Assembly: GCA_964540415.1 (NCBI GenBank)
Contig: CAZIMM010000022.1
Location: forward strand, 1 to 27,807
Length of the DNA: 27,807 bases
Reading direction: 5' to 3'
From: CAZIMM01 sp964540415
GTDB taxonomy: Bacteria > Bacillota > Clostridia > Oscillospirales > Acutalibacteraceae
In this document: positions 1 through 7,222 of the stretch, in pieces
How positions within the stretch are numbered: the first letter of the stretch is position 1
Layout of the letters: each line of letters opens with the position of its first letter
The notes under the pieces: generated by a model
What the model was told of the DNA's origin: nothing
What the model saw: the letters and a program-made list of their open reading frames with translations, nothing else
Database searches by the model: none
Program-made: the position numbers and the translations under genes

Positions 1-475
1 TCCGTTCAATGAGGGCTGGGGACAGTTTGATGCAAAAAAGATCGCGGAAGACGTCAAGAAATTTGATCCGTCCCGTTTTGTTGACCATGCAAGCGGCTGG
101 CATGACCAGGGCGGCATTGATTTCAAAAGCATGCACAAATATATCCTTCCGATCAAGCTTCCGAAGCCCGACGGCAGACCGTTTGTCATCAGTGAGTTCG
201 GCGGCTACAGCGAGATAATTGAAGGTCATGTTTGGAATCAGAGCAAGAGCTTCGGATACATTATGTTCAAGAATAAGGATAAGCTCTCGGGAGCATATGA
301 AAAACTGCATGACAATCAGGTGATTCCGCTCATCAAAAAGGGTTTGTGTGCAACGGTTTACACTCAGGTCAGCGACGTTGAATTTGAGGTCAACGGAATT
401 CTCACCTATGACCGCGAGCTTGTTAAGCTGGATGAAGAAACTGTGATAAGGGTAAATGAGCAACTGAAATACTGA
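1..475 (+). CDS. Glycoside hydrolase family 2 protein, C-terminal fragment (5' truncated)
   Basis: The reading frame is open from base 2 to a TGA at 473-475, so only about 157 C-terminal residues are present and the N-terminus lies outside the window. The fragment opens with PFNEGWGQ, the GH2 acid/base motif (the Glu of the Asn-Glu pair is encoded at 11-13). It later has ISEFGGY, which fits the catalytic nucleophile strand (Glu at 194-196). Both catalytic acids of a retaining GH2 TIM barrel therefore appear intact. The final part, including a VYTQVSDVEFEVNG stretch, matches the end of the barrel in GH2 proteins that lack a long C-terminal domain. The substrate, a beta-galactoside, glucuronide or mannoside, cannot be told from this part. 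It lies 45 bp before the WYL regulator on the same strand. No convincing terminator separates them. Confidence 0.85.
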   Translation, partial: PFNEGWGQFDAKKIAEDVKKFDPSRFVDHASGWHDQGGIDFKSMHKYILPIKLPKPDGRPFVISEFGGYSEIIEGHVWNQSKSFGYIMFKNKDKLSGAYEKLHDNQVIPLIKKGLCATVYTQVSDVEFEVNGILTYDRELVKLDEETVIRVNEQLKY

Positions 476-520
476 CGAAAAAATTGTCCTCAACAATCTT
501 CTTTCGGAAGTGATGTTTAA

Positions 521-1510
521 ATGGAAAGGTCAAACGGCAGACTCAGATTACTTGTTTTGAGAGAAATCTTTCTCAACAAGACGGACGAGGAAAATATTCT
601 CACGGCATCCGAACTTTGCGAGGAGCTTTCAAAAAGAGGCATATTCGCCGAGCGCAAAACAATCTATGCCGATATCAAAGCTTTGAGGGACTTCGGCATG
701 AATATTATTCAGGTCTCTGTTCCGAAAAAAGGTTATTATTTTGTGAACAGATTAATGAGCTTTCAGGACCTTTGCTATTGTGTCAACAGCGTGCGTTCGG
801 CAGCTTTTCTCACAAAATCGAACAAGGACGATATAACAGAAAAGCTGTGCTGCCTTGCCAGCGAGCAGAAGCGGGCAGCTATGACGAACAACATCTACGT
901 TTATGAACGGTATGAGGCAAACGGAGATATCACCAAAAGGCTTGATATGATTTGCGCTGCACTGACAGATTCAAAGCAGCTCGTCATTAAATACAATATT
1001 GACAAAATAAAAAACGGTGTTCCGTATGAATACGGTGACGCAATCACGGTTGACCCGTTGAGGCTATTCTGTCTGCAGACAGGTTACTATCTCTTGTTTG
1101 TGAACCGTCTCACAAAAAAAATCACTCATCTGCCGGTTTCGGCAATAACCGGAATTCAGGTTCTGATGTCCGAGACGAAAGCTCCTTCTGAAATGCCCGG
1201 GCTTAATGACTTTGATATCACTGACTATATTGAACGCAATTTCTTCACCTTTGAGGACGGAGAACGCTCAATCAGAATCAGATGCGACAACTCACGGTAT
1301 GCTTACGCTGTTTCACTGTTTGGAAAGAGAATGAGAATTATCGGCGGTGACGAGAAAGTATTTACATTTGAAACAAAAGTCAGAATTGACGATGAGTTCC
1401 TTGCAATGATAACCGGCAGCTTCGGTCGTCTTGTGCTTGAGGAACCGAAGGATGTTCGCAGTCTGATATGTGAAAGAGCATTGAAAATCGCTGAATTGTA
1501 TAAGAAGTAA
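521..1510 (+). CDS. WYL-domain transcriptional regulator (HTH + WYL + WCX)
   Basis: This is a 329-residue protein. Residues 1-65 form a winged-helix DNA-binding domain of the type found in YafY/DeoR-like regulators (ILTASELCEELSKRG, then an ERKTIYADIKAL recognition helix). Residues about 140-215 form a WYL ligand-binding domain; DPLRLFCLQTGYYLL matches the usual P-x-R-L...YYL core. Residues about 245-325 look like the WCX extension. The length is typical of the family. The ATG at 521 is preceded by GGAAGTG at suitable spacing. The gene leads a closely spaced plus-strand cluster: the exonuclease begins 18 bp downstream. WYL proteins usually bind nucleic acids or nucleotides and often control DNA-repair or defence genes. 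What this one controls is unknown, though autoregulation of the cluster is plausible. Confidence 0.88.
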   Translation: MERSNGRLRLLVLREIFLNKTDEENILTASELCEELSKRGIFAERKTIYADIKALRDFGMNIIQVSVPKKGYYFVNRLMSFQDLCYCVNSVRSAAFLTKSNKDDITEKLCCLASEQKRAAMTNNIYVYERYEANGDITKRLDMICAALTDSKQLVIKYNIDKIKNGVPYEYGDAITVDPLRLFCLQTGYYLLFVNRLTKKITHLPVSAITGIQVLMSETKAPSEMPGLNDFDITDYIERNFFTFEDGERSIRIRCDNSRYAYAVSLFGKRMRIIGGDEKVFTFETKVRIDDEFLAMITGSFGRLVLEEPKDVRSLICERALKIAELYKK

Positions 1511-1528
1511 GGAAGGAAATTTTCATCA

Positions 1529-2392
1529 ATGCAATNNNNNNNNNNAGAATGGAACAATGTCTATGGCAGACGCATTAACGGTTTTATTAACGAAATTATC
1601 GAAATCGGAGCGGTAAAGCTCGACGAAAATCTCGAAAAGATCGGAAGCTTCTCCTGCTTTGTCAAGCCGCAAATCGGGAAGCGTCTTCGCGGGAGTGTCA
1701 AAGAACTCACACACATCACGAATGAGGACATCAAAAACGGAATGCCGTTTGAAAAGGCATTCTCCTCTTTCCGCAAGTGGATAGGTGCAAAGGACACGGT
1801 TTTGCTTTCGTGGGGAGACGGTGACATAAGAGTGCTCATCGGAAACTATAAATATATAAACGGCATCTCCTTTATCCCGTTTCTGACGAAATTTGTGAAT
1901 TTGCAGGATTACATTCAGTATAAGCTTGAGCTCCCGAAGTCGCAGCAGGTCGGTCTGGAGAAGGCGGCAAATATTTTGCAAATTGACACACAGGCGTATT
2001 CGCTCCATCGCGCTCTGGATGACAGCGATATGAGTGCCGAATGCTTGCGCAGAACTTACGATGAGGTCGCTTTCAAGCGTTATATTAAGGTTTGCAACGC
2101 TGCTTTTTACGGCAAGCTTGAGTTTAAGCCCCATCCGATAAGCAACATTAACAACCCCCTGGTTGACAAAAGGGAGCTTTACTATAACTGTGAGCTTTGC
2201 GGTACTGCGGCGCAGAGAACGACGGACTGGAAATATTCAAACAGATTTTTCAGGGCAATATTCCGCTGCCCCGAATGTCAAAAGGAATTCAGAGTGGGAA
2301 TCTGCTTCAAGCGGCTCTATGACACAATTGAAATCAAGCGTATTTCAACACCGCTAGCGGAGACGGAAACTCAATCGGAGGAGGCGACCTGA
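1529..2392 (+). CDS. DEDDh 3'-5' exonuclease (DnaQ/RNase T fold) with C-terminal zinc ribbon; interrupted by an assembly gap
   Basis: The protein begins Met-Gln, then ten Ns, then EWNNVYGRRINGFINEIIEIG. In this family the missing piece normally carries the first acidic motif (D-x-E), so part of catalytic motif I is hidden by the gap. Motif II is seen at SWGDGD (about residue 97) and motif III at HRALDDSD (His160, Asp165, counted across the Ns). A zinc ribbon follows: CELC (221-224) and CPEC (247-250), which could bind nucleic acid or a partner. The ATG at 1529 follows AAGGAAGGAAA. Such proteins trim 3' ends of DNA or RNA, but the substrate is not predictable. The gap is in frame as given. Comparison with relatives suggests that about six bases are missing, so its true length is probably nearer 16 than 10. 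The stop at 2390-2392 sits just before the next gene. Confidence 0.85.
   Translation: MQXXXXEWNNVYGRRINGFINEIIEIGAVKLDENLEKIGSFSCFVKPQIGKRLRGSVKELTHITNEDIKNGMPFEKAFSSFRKWIGAKDTVLLSWGDGDIRVLIGNYKYINGISFIPFLTKFVNLQDYIQYKLELPKSQQVGLEKAANILQIDTQAYSLHRALDDSDMSAECLRRTYDEVAFKRYIKVCNAAFYGKLEFKPHPISNINNPLVDKRELYYNCELCGTAAQRTTDWKYSNRFFRAIFRCPECQKEFRVGICFKRLYDTIEIKRISTPLAETETQSEEAT
1536..1545. other. Assembly gap (10 N) inside the exonuclease gene
   Basis: Ten consecutive Ns. The flanking codons (Met-Gln and Glu-Trp-Asn) belong to one protein, so this is a scaffold join and not a gene boundary. The true length should leave remainder 1 on division by 3, and the conserved N-terminus suggests about 16 bases. 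Confidence 0.97.
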
Positions 2393-2393
2393 G

Positions 2394-3605
2394 TTAAAAA
2401 GGTTTGTTTGCGCACTGCTGGCAGTCGCCATGCTTTGCCTTTGCTCATGCGCCGCCCCCAAGAATGAAAGCGAACCTCCTCCGCTGAAGGAAACTCGTGA
2501 AGTTGTGATGAAAGCGGCATGGATCAGCTGTTATGAGCTGCAGTCCGCCGCCGAGGGTGCGGACGCTGAAGGCTTCAGAGAGAACATAACACATATGTTT
2601 GAAAATCTCAAAAGCAGCGGGATAAACACCGTCATCGTCCACGCGCGTGCATATGCGGATTCGTTCTATCCGTCAGAGCTTTTTCCGTGGAGCAGATTTA
2701 TCACAGGCGAGCAGGGGAAGAATCCGGGCTATGATCCGTTCGGCATAGCTCTTGAGCAGGCTCACGGGCTCGGGCTTGAGTTTCACGCATGGATAAATCC
2801 GTACCGTGTGCTATATTCCTGCGATTTTTCGCAGCTTTCCCCAGACAATCCCGCGGCAATCTGGAATTCGGACGACAACACTGAAAACGACAGGCGGCTT
2901 ATTGTTATTGACAGCGGCATTTTCTTCAATCCCTGCGAGGGTGAGGTTCAGCGCCTCATAATAGAGGGCGTGAGGGAAATCATCCGAAATTATGATGTCG
3001 ATGCAATTCATTTGGATGATTACTTTTACCCGTCAACCGACCCTGAAATTGACTCTTTGCAATACGGTGAATATACGGCGGCCGGAGGAAAGGCATCTCT
3101 TGCACAGTGGCGAAGGGAGAATGTCAACGCGTTTTTGGCGGGTCTTTATGCAACAATCAAGCTCGAAAATCCGGAAATTGAGCTTGGAATCAGCCCTGCC
3201 GGCGGCATTGAGGACAATTATAACACCCACTACGCCGATGTTCGGCTGTGGACACTTCTTGAGGGGTTTACGGATTATCTCATGCCTCAGATTTATTATG
3301 GCTTTGAGCATTCAACAAAGCCGTTTGAGGAAACGTGCGACGAATGGGCGCAGCTCGCCGAAGGCTCACACGTAAAACTGATTTGCGGACTCGCTTTTTA
3401 TAAGTCGGGTACAACAGACACTTACGCCGGAGATGGCTCGGAGGAATGGAAGGAGAACAGTGACATCATTGCGCGCCAGGCGCAGTATGTTGCACAAAGC
3501 GGCAATTTTGACGGTATAGCATTGTTTTCATACAGCTATATGTTCAATGAAGAAACAAAGGAAGAACTTGCAAACTTTATCAAAGCAATGGGAGACAGTG
3601 AGTAA
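2394..3605 (+). CDS. GHL10-family glycosidase-like lipoprotein (YngK/DigH-type), start codon unclear
   Basis: The protein matches the glycosyl hydrolase-like 10 family: MKAAWISCYELQ at the barrel start, GINTVIVHARAYADSFYPSE, EFHAWINPYRVL, and AIHLDDYFYP with the two Asp residues (208-209) typical of the active site. E. coli DigH, a family member, cuts peptidoglycan glycans that have lost their stem peptides. The N-terminus is a lipoprotein signal: Lys-Arg, a hydrophobic run, then LCSC-AAP with the lipidated Cys at 19. The reading frame supporting this signal starts at a TTA codon at 2394. The first ATG (2430) lies within the signal peptide and would leave it too short to work. An in-frame TAG at 2355 rules out an upstream ATG, GTG or TTG. 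A ribosome binding site, GGAGGAGG (2377-2384), is ideally spaced for 2394. A base error (TTG read as TTA) or a non-standard start is likely. The stop overlaps the amidase start by one base (TAATG). Confidence 0.85.
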   Translation, partial: LKRFVCALLAVAMLCLCSCAAPKNESEPPPLKETREVVMKAAWISCYELQSAAEGADAEGFRENITHMFENLKSSGINTVIVHARAYADSFYPSELFPWSRFITGEQGKNPGYDPFGIALEQAHGLGLEFHAWINPYRVLYSCDFSQLSPDNPAAIWNSDDNTENDRRLIVIDSGIFFNPCEGEVQRLIIEGVREIIRNYDVDAIHLDDYFYPSTDPEIDSLQYGEYTAAGGKASLAQWRRENVNAFLAGLYATIKLENPEIELGISPAGGIEDNYNTHYADVRLWTLLEGFTDYLMPQIYYGFEHSTKPFEETCDEWAQLAEGSHVKLICGLAFYKSGTTDTYAGDGSEEWKENSDIIARQAQYVAQSGNFDGIALFSYSYMFNEETKEELANFIKAMGDSE

Positions 3606-6600
3606 TGAAAAAGAAAGTGTGGAAGAAAGTTGCGGTTATCGCCGCAATTGTGCTGGTTGTTGCTCTCGGAGCAGCGGCGTTGATTTATTTTTCCGGTTAT
3701 TCCGACAAAGTGCTCGGAGTTTTCGGAATCGGAGACGGTGAGCAGACAACACAGCCGGGGGAGGACAGTGCTCCGGTTTCATCCGAGACGCTTGTGCCTT
3801 CCGAGTCGGACAAGCTTAAGGCAGTTTGGCTGGATTGCTCCGCAACGCAGGAGCAGGTTAAAAACGCTTTAAGTACAATCGGCTCAATGGGTTTTAATTC
3901 CGTTGTGCTTTTCGGTGAAGACACCGCTGCAATTTCCGCTGCCGTGGAGTATGCGGGCGGAATCGGCCTTTACACATTTGTTGCCGCGGACGCAAAAAGT
4001 GTTATGTCGGTAAGCAACGAAATGATAAGTATTAACGAACCTGTGCTGCGCTCATATCTTGAAACCGGTGCATCCGGATTTATGGTGAAAAATGTGACAT
4101 CGCAGGAGCTGGGAGGCTCTCTGTCGGGTCTTCCGGGAATAACTGAAATAACCAACGGTATCAGTGCCCTGCGCACGACGGCAAAGGAAATCAGGCCGCA
4201 GATATATTTCGGCGCTTGCGTGAGCGAAATATGGGCAAACACAAGCGTTTCCGCAACAGGCTTCGGAAAGGGCACAAAACAGTCTCTCGTTGATTATCTC
4301 TGTGATTCAAAGGGCTGGATGGACGCACGTCTGCTTGACTATATTTATGTTGAAACAGACACAGTTCTTGACGATGACGTAATTTCTTATGCCGACATGA
4401 TAGCCTGGTGGGGCGGTGTTTCCGGACAGAGCGGAATCAAGCTCTATTTCGGCCACATGGCTGACCGCCTGTTCTCGGACGATAAGTGGAGCGATCCGGA
4501 TGAAATCGTAAAGCAGGTTTCCGCAACTGACGGAGTGATGCAGTGCGCCGGAAACGGCTTCTTCAGCAGCACATCCATTCTTGAAAACAAGCAGGACACC
4601 ACGAGAGCGCTTGCGGATTATCTTGTTAACCGAGTGCTTGTGGATTCCTTCAAGGAACTGATAATTACCTCACCTTCAAAAACTGAGGTGACAACCAACG
4701 AGTCATCAATTTCCTTTGTCGGAGCCGGCGACATCAACAACGACATCCTGCTCAACGGAGAAAAGCTGGAGGTCAACTCCGAGGGATATTTTTCTTTGAG
4801 CAAGACTTTGTCTCCCGGCAAAAACACCTTTGTGTTTACCCAAAAAGACAAGACGCTGACTTACACAGTCAAATATGATATAGCACTTATCAAGTCTGTT
4901 TCCCCAACAGGTAATGTTACTGCACCGGGCGGAACGGCAATTGAGCTTTCCGCAATTGCAATAAAAGGAGCAACCGTTACTGCAACAGTTGCCGGCAAGA
5001 GCATTACTCTCACAAAAACATCTTACGCCGGCGACAATGTCAAGCTCAGCAGCGATTCTGACTACAGCTATTTTGTCGGCAACTACACCATGCCGGCATC
5101 CACGACCGTTACTCAAAACCTCGGAAATGTCACTTTCAGAGCAAAGTACAACAGCCTTTCCGAAAGCAAAACCGGGGCTGCGGTTAAGGTGAGCGCGGAA
5201 ATTCCGATCACGGACCCGCCGACAACGGCAAGACCTGTGACCACTGCCGCGCCGACGACAACTGAACCTCCGACAGACCCCCCAACCGTTCCTCCGACCA
5301 CAGCAACTCCGACAACCACCGAGCTGCTCACAGATGAGAACGGTGTCACCATCGAGGCTCCGCCGGAAACTACTGCGGAAACAACAACCCGTTCCTCACA
5401 CACAAAGGTGACAACAACGGCCGCCCCGACAACAACAAACAAGCCCGCAACAACGCAGGGAGCGATTCAGGGCATGGTGACACCCTATGCATATGCGGGA
5501 GTCAGCGGTTATTCAAAGATGTGCGAGGTCACAAAGCCGTATGCGGAAACAATGCCTGTTTCGCCGCTCAATGATTTTTCTGTTCCGGTTTATTCACCGC
5601 TGCCAAAGGGCACGTTTGATTATATCACCGGTGAAGCTTCATATAACGGAATCGAATATTATATTCTCGGCTCAGGAAGAAGGGTTTACAAGGATTCCGT
5701 AAAGCTGATATCCTCGGGCTTCAATATGCCTTCAAATTCGATTTCGGTTGTAGAATCCTCAACAACAGCTGGCGATTCAACAAACATCGTGCTTTCAATG
5801 AAGTGGAAGGTCCCGTTCAATCAGGATGCAAAGCCGGTCAGTTATTTTACGGAAATTGCCGGCAGACCTTACAGCGTTTCAAGCTTCAATGCAACCTATG
5901 TTGATTTCACTTTTTACTATACCGGTTCGGTCAGCGGAAAACCCAATGTTTCGGGAAGCTCGATAATTCAAAGTGCCGAATGGATAAGCAGCTCGTCTCC
6001 GCGCACGGTCACATTGCGGCTTCATCTCAAGAGCAACGGCGGGTTCTACGGTGCGAAGTGCTATTATTTCTCCAACGGTACACTCTGCATTTCCGTCAAG
6101 GAAAGAACATCTTCGTCGCTTTCGGGGAAGGTCATTATGCTTGACCCCGGTCACGGCGGAAGCGACCCGGGGGCACTCGGTGTTATCTATTCCGGCGGCT
6201 CCAGAATCCAGGAGCAGGCGCTCAATCTTGCAATTGCAAAGAAGATTAAAACCAAGCTTGAGGCAAAGGGTGCAACAGTTGTTATGACAAGAAGCAGCGA
6301 AAGCTTCAACATAACACTTGATGAAAGAGTCCTTTCCTGCCGCAATCTCAATCCCGATATATTCGTTTCCGTTCACTGCAACGCTTCGGATTCCTCAAGC
6401 AGTGCGCACGGCACAATGTCGTTTTATTATAAATCGTATTCCCAGCCGCTTGCAAAGGCAATTCACACACAGCTTGTTTCGGCATATACAAACACGATTT
6501 ATGCCGGCAGCTCAATGCGAAACGGTGTTGACCGGGGAGCGAAATTCGGTCCGTACCGCGTGACGAGAGTTGAGGAATGTCCGAGTGTGCTTGTGGAATA

Positions 6601-6712
6601 CGGCTTCGTGACAAATGTCACGGAATGCAATGTGCTCGCAGGCAGCACAAACCAGAACACTCTGGCTCAGGCGACTGTTAACGGCATCGAGAATTATTTC
6701 AGGAACAGCTGA
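3605..6712 (+). CDS. Membrane-anchored multidomain N-acetylmuramoyl-L-alanine amidase (Amidase_3) with degenerate GHL10-like N-domain
   Basis: This is a 1035-residue surface protein. Residues 9-30 are a membrane anchor with a Lys-rich cytoplasmic start. Residues about 70-350 resemble a degraded copy of the barrel in the preceding gene (KAVWLDCSAT..., GFNSVVLFGED, DYIYVETDTV, KLYFGHMADRL) but lack the HLDDYFYP active-site segment. Residues about 353-425 look like an Ig-like beta domain (LLNGEKLEV, then SPGKNTFVF), followed by another beta domain. Residues about 535-620 are a Thr/Pro linker. Residues about 660-840 form an SH3- or AMIN-like beta region. Residues 843-1033 are the catalytic zinc amidase: DPGHGG (His850), the Glu of QEQALNLA, SVHCNAS, and the catalytic Glu of LVEYGF. 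The enzyme cleaves the bond between MurNAc and the stem peptide. It is probably translationally coupled to the GHL10 gene. Its last 19 bp overlap the convergent gene. Confidence 0.9.
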   Translation: MKKKVWKKVAVIAAIVLVVALGAAALIYFSGYSDKVLGVFGIGDGEQTTQPGEDSAPVSSETLVPSESDKLKAVWLDCSATQEQVKNALSTIGSMGFNSVVLFGEDTAAISAAVEYAGGIGLYTFVAADAKSVMSVSNEMISINEPVLRSYLETGASGFMVKNVTSQELGGSLSGLPGITEITNGISALRTTAKEIRPQIYFGACVSEIWANTSVSATGFGKGTKQSLVDYLCDSKGWMDARLLDYIYVETDTVLDDDVISYADMIAWWGGVSGQSGIKLYFGHMADRLFSDDKWSDPDEIVKQVSATDGVMQCAGNGFFSSTSILENKQDTTRALADYLVNRVLVDSFKELIITSPSKTEVTTNESSISFVGAGDINNDILLNGEKLEVNSEGYFSLSKTLSPGKNTFVFTQKDKTLTYTVKYDIALIKSVSPTGNVTAPGGTAIELSAIAIKGATVTATVAGKSITLTKTSYAGDNVKLSSDSDYSYFVGNYTMPASTTVTQNLGNVTFRAKYNSLSESKTGAAVKVSAEIPITDPPTTARPVTTAAPTTTEPPTDPPTVPPTTATPTTTELLTDENGVTIEAPPETTAETTTRSSHTKVTTTAAPTTTNKPATTQGAIQGMVTPYAYAGVSGYSKMCEVTKPYAETMPVSPLNDFSVPVYSPLPKGTFDYITGEASYNGIEYYILGSGRRVYKDSVKLISSGFNMPSNSISVVESSTTAGDSTNIVLSMKWKVPFNQDAKPVSYFTEIAGRPYSVSSFNATYVDFTFYYTGSVSGKPNVSGSSIIQSAEWISSSSPRTVTLRLHLKSNGGFYGAKCYYFSNGTLCISVKERTSSSLSGKVIMLDPGHGGSDPGALGVIYSGGSRIQEQALNLAIAKKIKTKLEAKGATVVMTRSSESFNITLDERVLSCRNLNPDIFVSVHCNASDSSSSAHGTMSFYYKSYSQPLAKAIHTQLVSAYTNTIYAGSSMRNGVDRGAKFGPYRVTRVEECPSVLVEYGFVTNVTECNVLAGSTNQNTLAQATVNGIENYFRNS

Positions 6713-7131
6713 GAAAACTTCACAGCTCTGACTTTCCGGCAGCCCGGGGTAAACAGCCGTTGCTTTATGAACAGGCACAGCAGGGTTGCCGGAAAGCTCA
6801 GCAAAAACCAGAAAAATGTGAACAGCGGGCATATCTGCCCGAGAATGTGGCCAGGACGTTGAGAATAATCCCAGACATTCATGCAAAATCCCTTGTTGAT
6901 AATGCATCCGACAAAGAATTCAATTACCGTGATGATTATACACCCTGTAAGGCATCGCAAAAAAAGGTTTTTTGTTTTCATTTTGATTGCGTTAATGTAT
7001 AGCATCAGGCAGGCGAGTCCTCCCGTGAGAGTCATCGTCCAATGTGTATAACCTCTGAACAAAACCTCAATTAAACTGTAAAGAATCGCTCCGAATGCAT
7101 AAACAAAAGAGTACTCCTTGAACTTTGCCAA
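6694..7131 (-). CDS. CmpB-like putative ABC-transporter type IV membrane protein
   Basis: This is a 145-residue integral membrane protein with four likely helices (about 7-25, 33-50, 57-78 and 100-120). The conserved segments SLIEVLFRGYTHWTMTLTGG, IEFFVGCIINKG and NVWDYSQRPGHILGQICP match the CmpB-like family (PF06541, labelled putative ABC-transporter type IV). The molecular function of this family is not well established, and no ATPase gene is adjacent. The start is a TTG at 7129-7131; an in-frame stop lies six bases further upstream, so no longer product is possible. The gene converges on the amidase and overlaps its last 19 bp. It diverges from the histidine kinase operon, whose predicted -35 box covers this start codon. 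Confidence 0.8.
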   Translation of the reverse strand: MAKFKEYSFVYAFGAILYSLIEVLFRGYTHWTMTLTGGLACLMLYINAIKMKTKNLFLRCLTGCIIITVIEFFVGCIINKGFCMNVWDYSQRPGHILGQICPLFTFFWFLLSFPATLLCLFIKQRLFTPGCRKVRAVKFSQLFLK

Positions 7132-7153
7132 AAATCATCACCGACCGTATAAA
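7125..7153 (+). promoter_or_regulatory. Predicted sigma-A promoter for the histidine kinase operon
   Basis: TTGCCA (7125-7130), a 17-base spacer, then TATAAA (7148-7153). Each hexamer has one mismatch to consensus. It is placed about 70 bp before the kinase start. The -35 box overlaps the TTG start of the divergent membrane-protein gene, so the two genes may interfere with each other. Confidence 0.55.
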
Positions 7154-7222
7154 TATCCTTATTATCTTTACCAGATTGCATCGGCATGAACAAGGGAATT
7201 TTTGAAAGGCGGACAAAACAAA

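Noticed and set aside
483..497. Hairpin ATTGT/ACAAT after the GH2 gene
   Set aside because: The five-pair AT-rich stem is too weak for a terminator.
1526..2134. Minus-strand open frame of 202 codons across the first gap
   Set aside because: It is a shadow of the exonuclease gene and reads through the Ns.
5205..5460. Thr/Pro codon repeats in the amidase as a possible mobile or CRISPR-like repeat
   Set aside because: They are in-frame, irregular, and typical of surface-protein linkers in this group.
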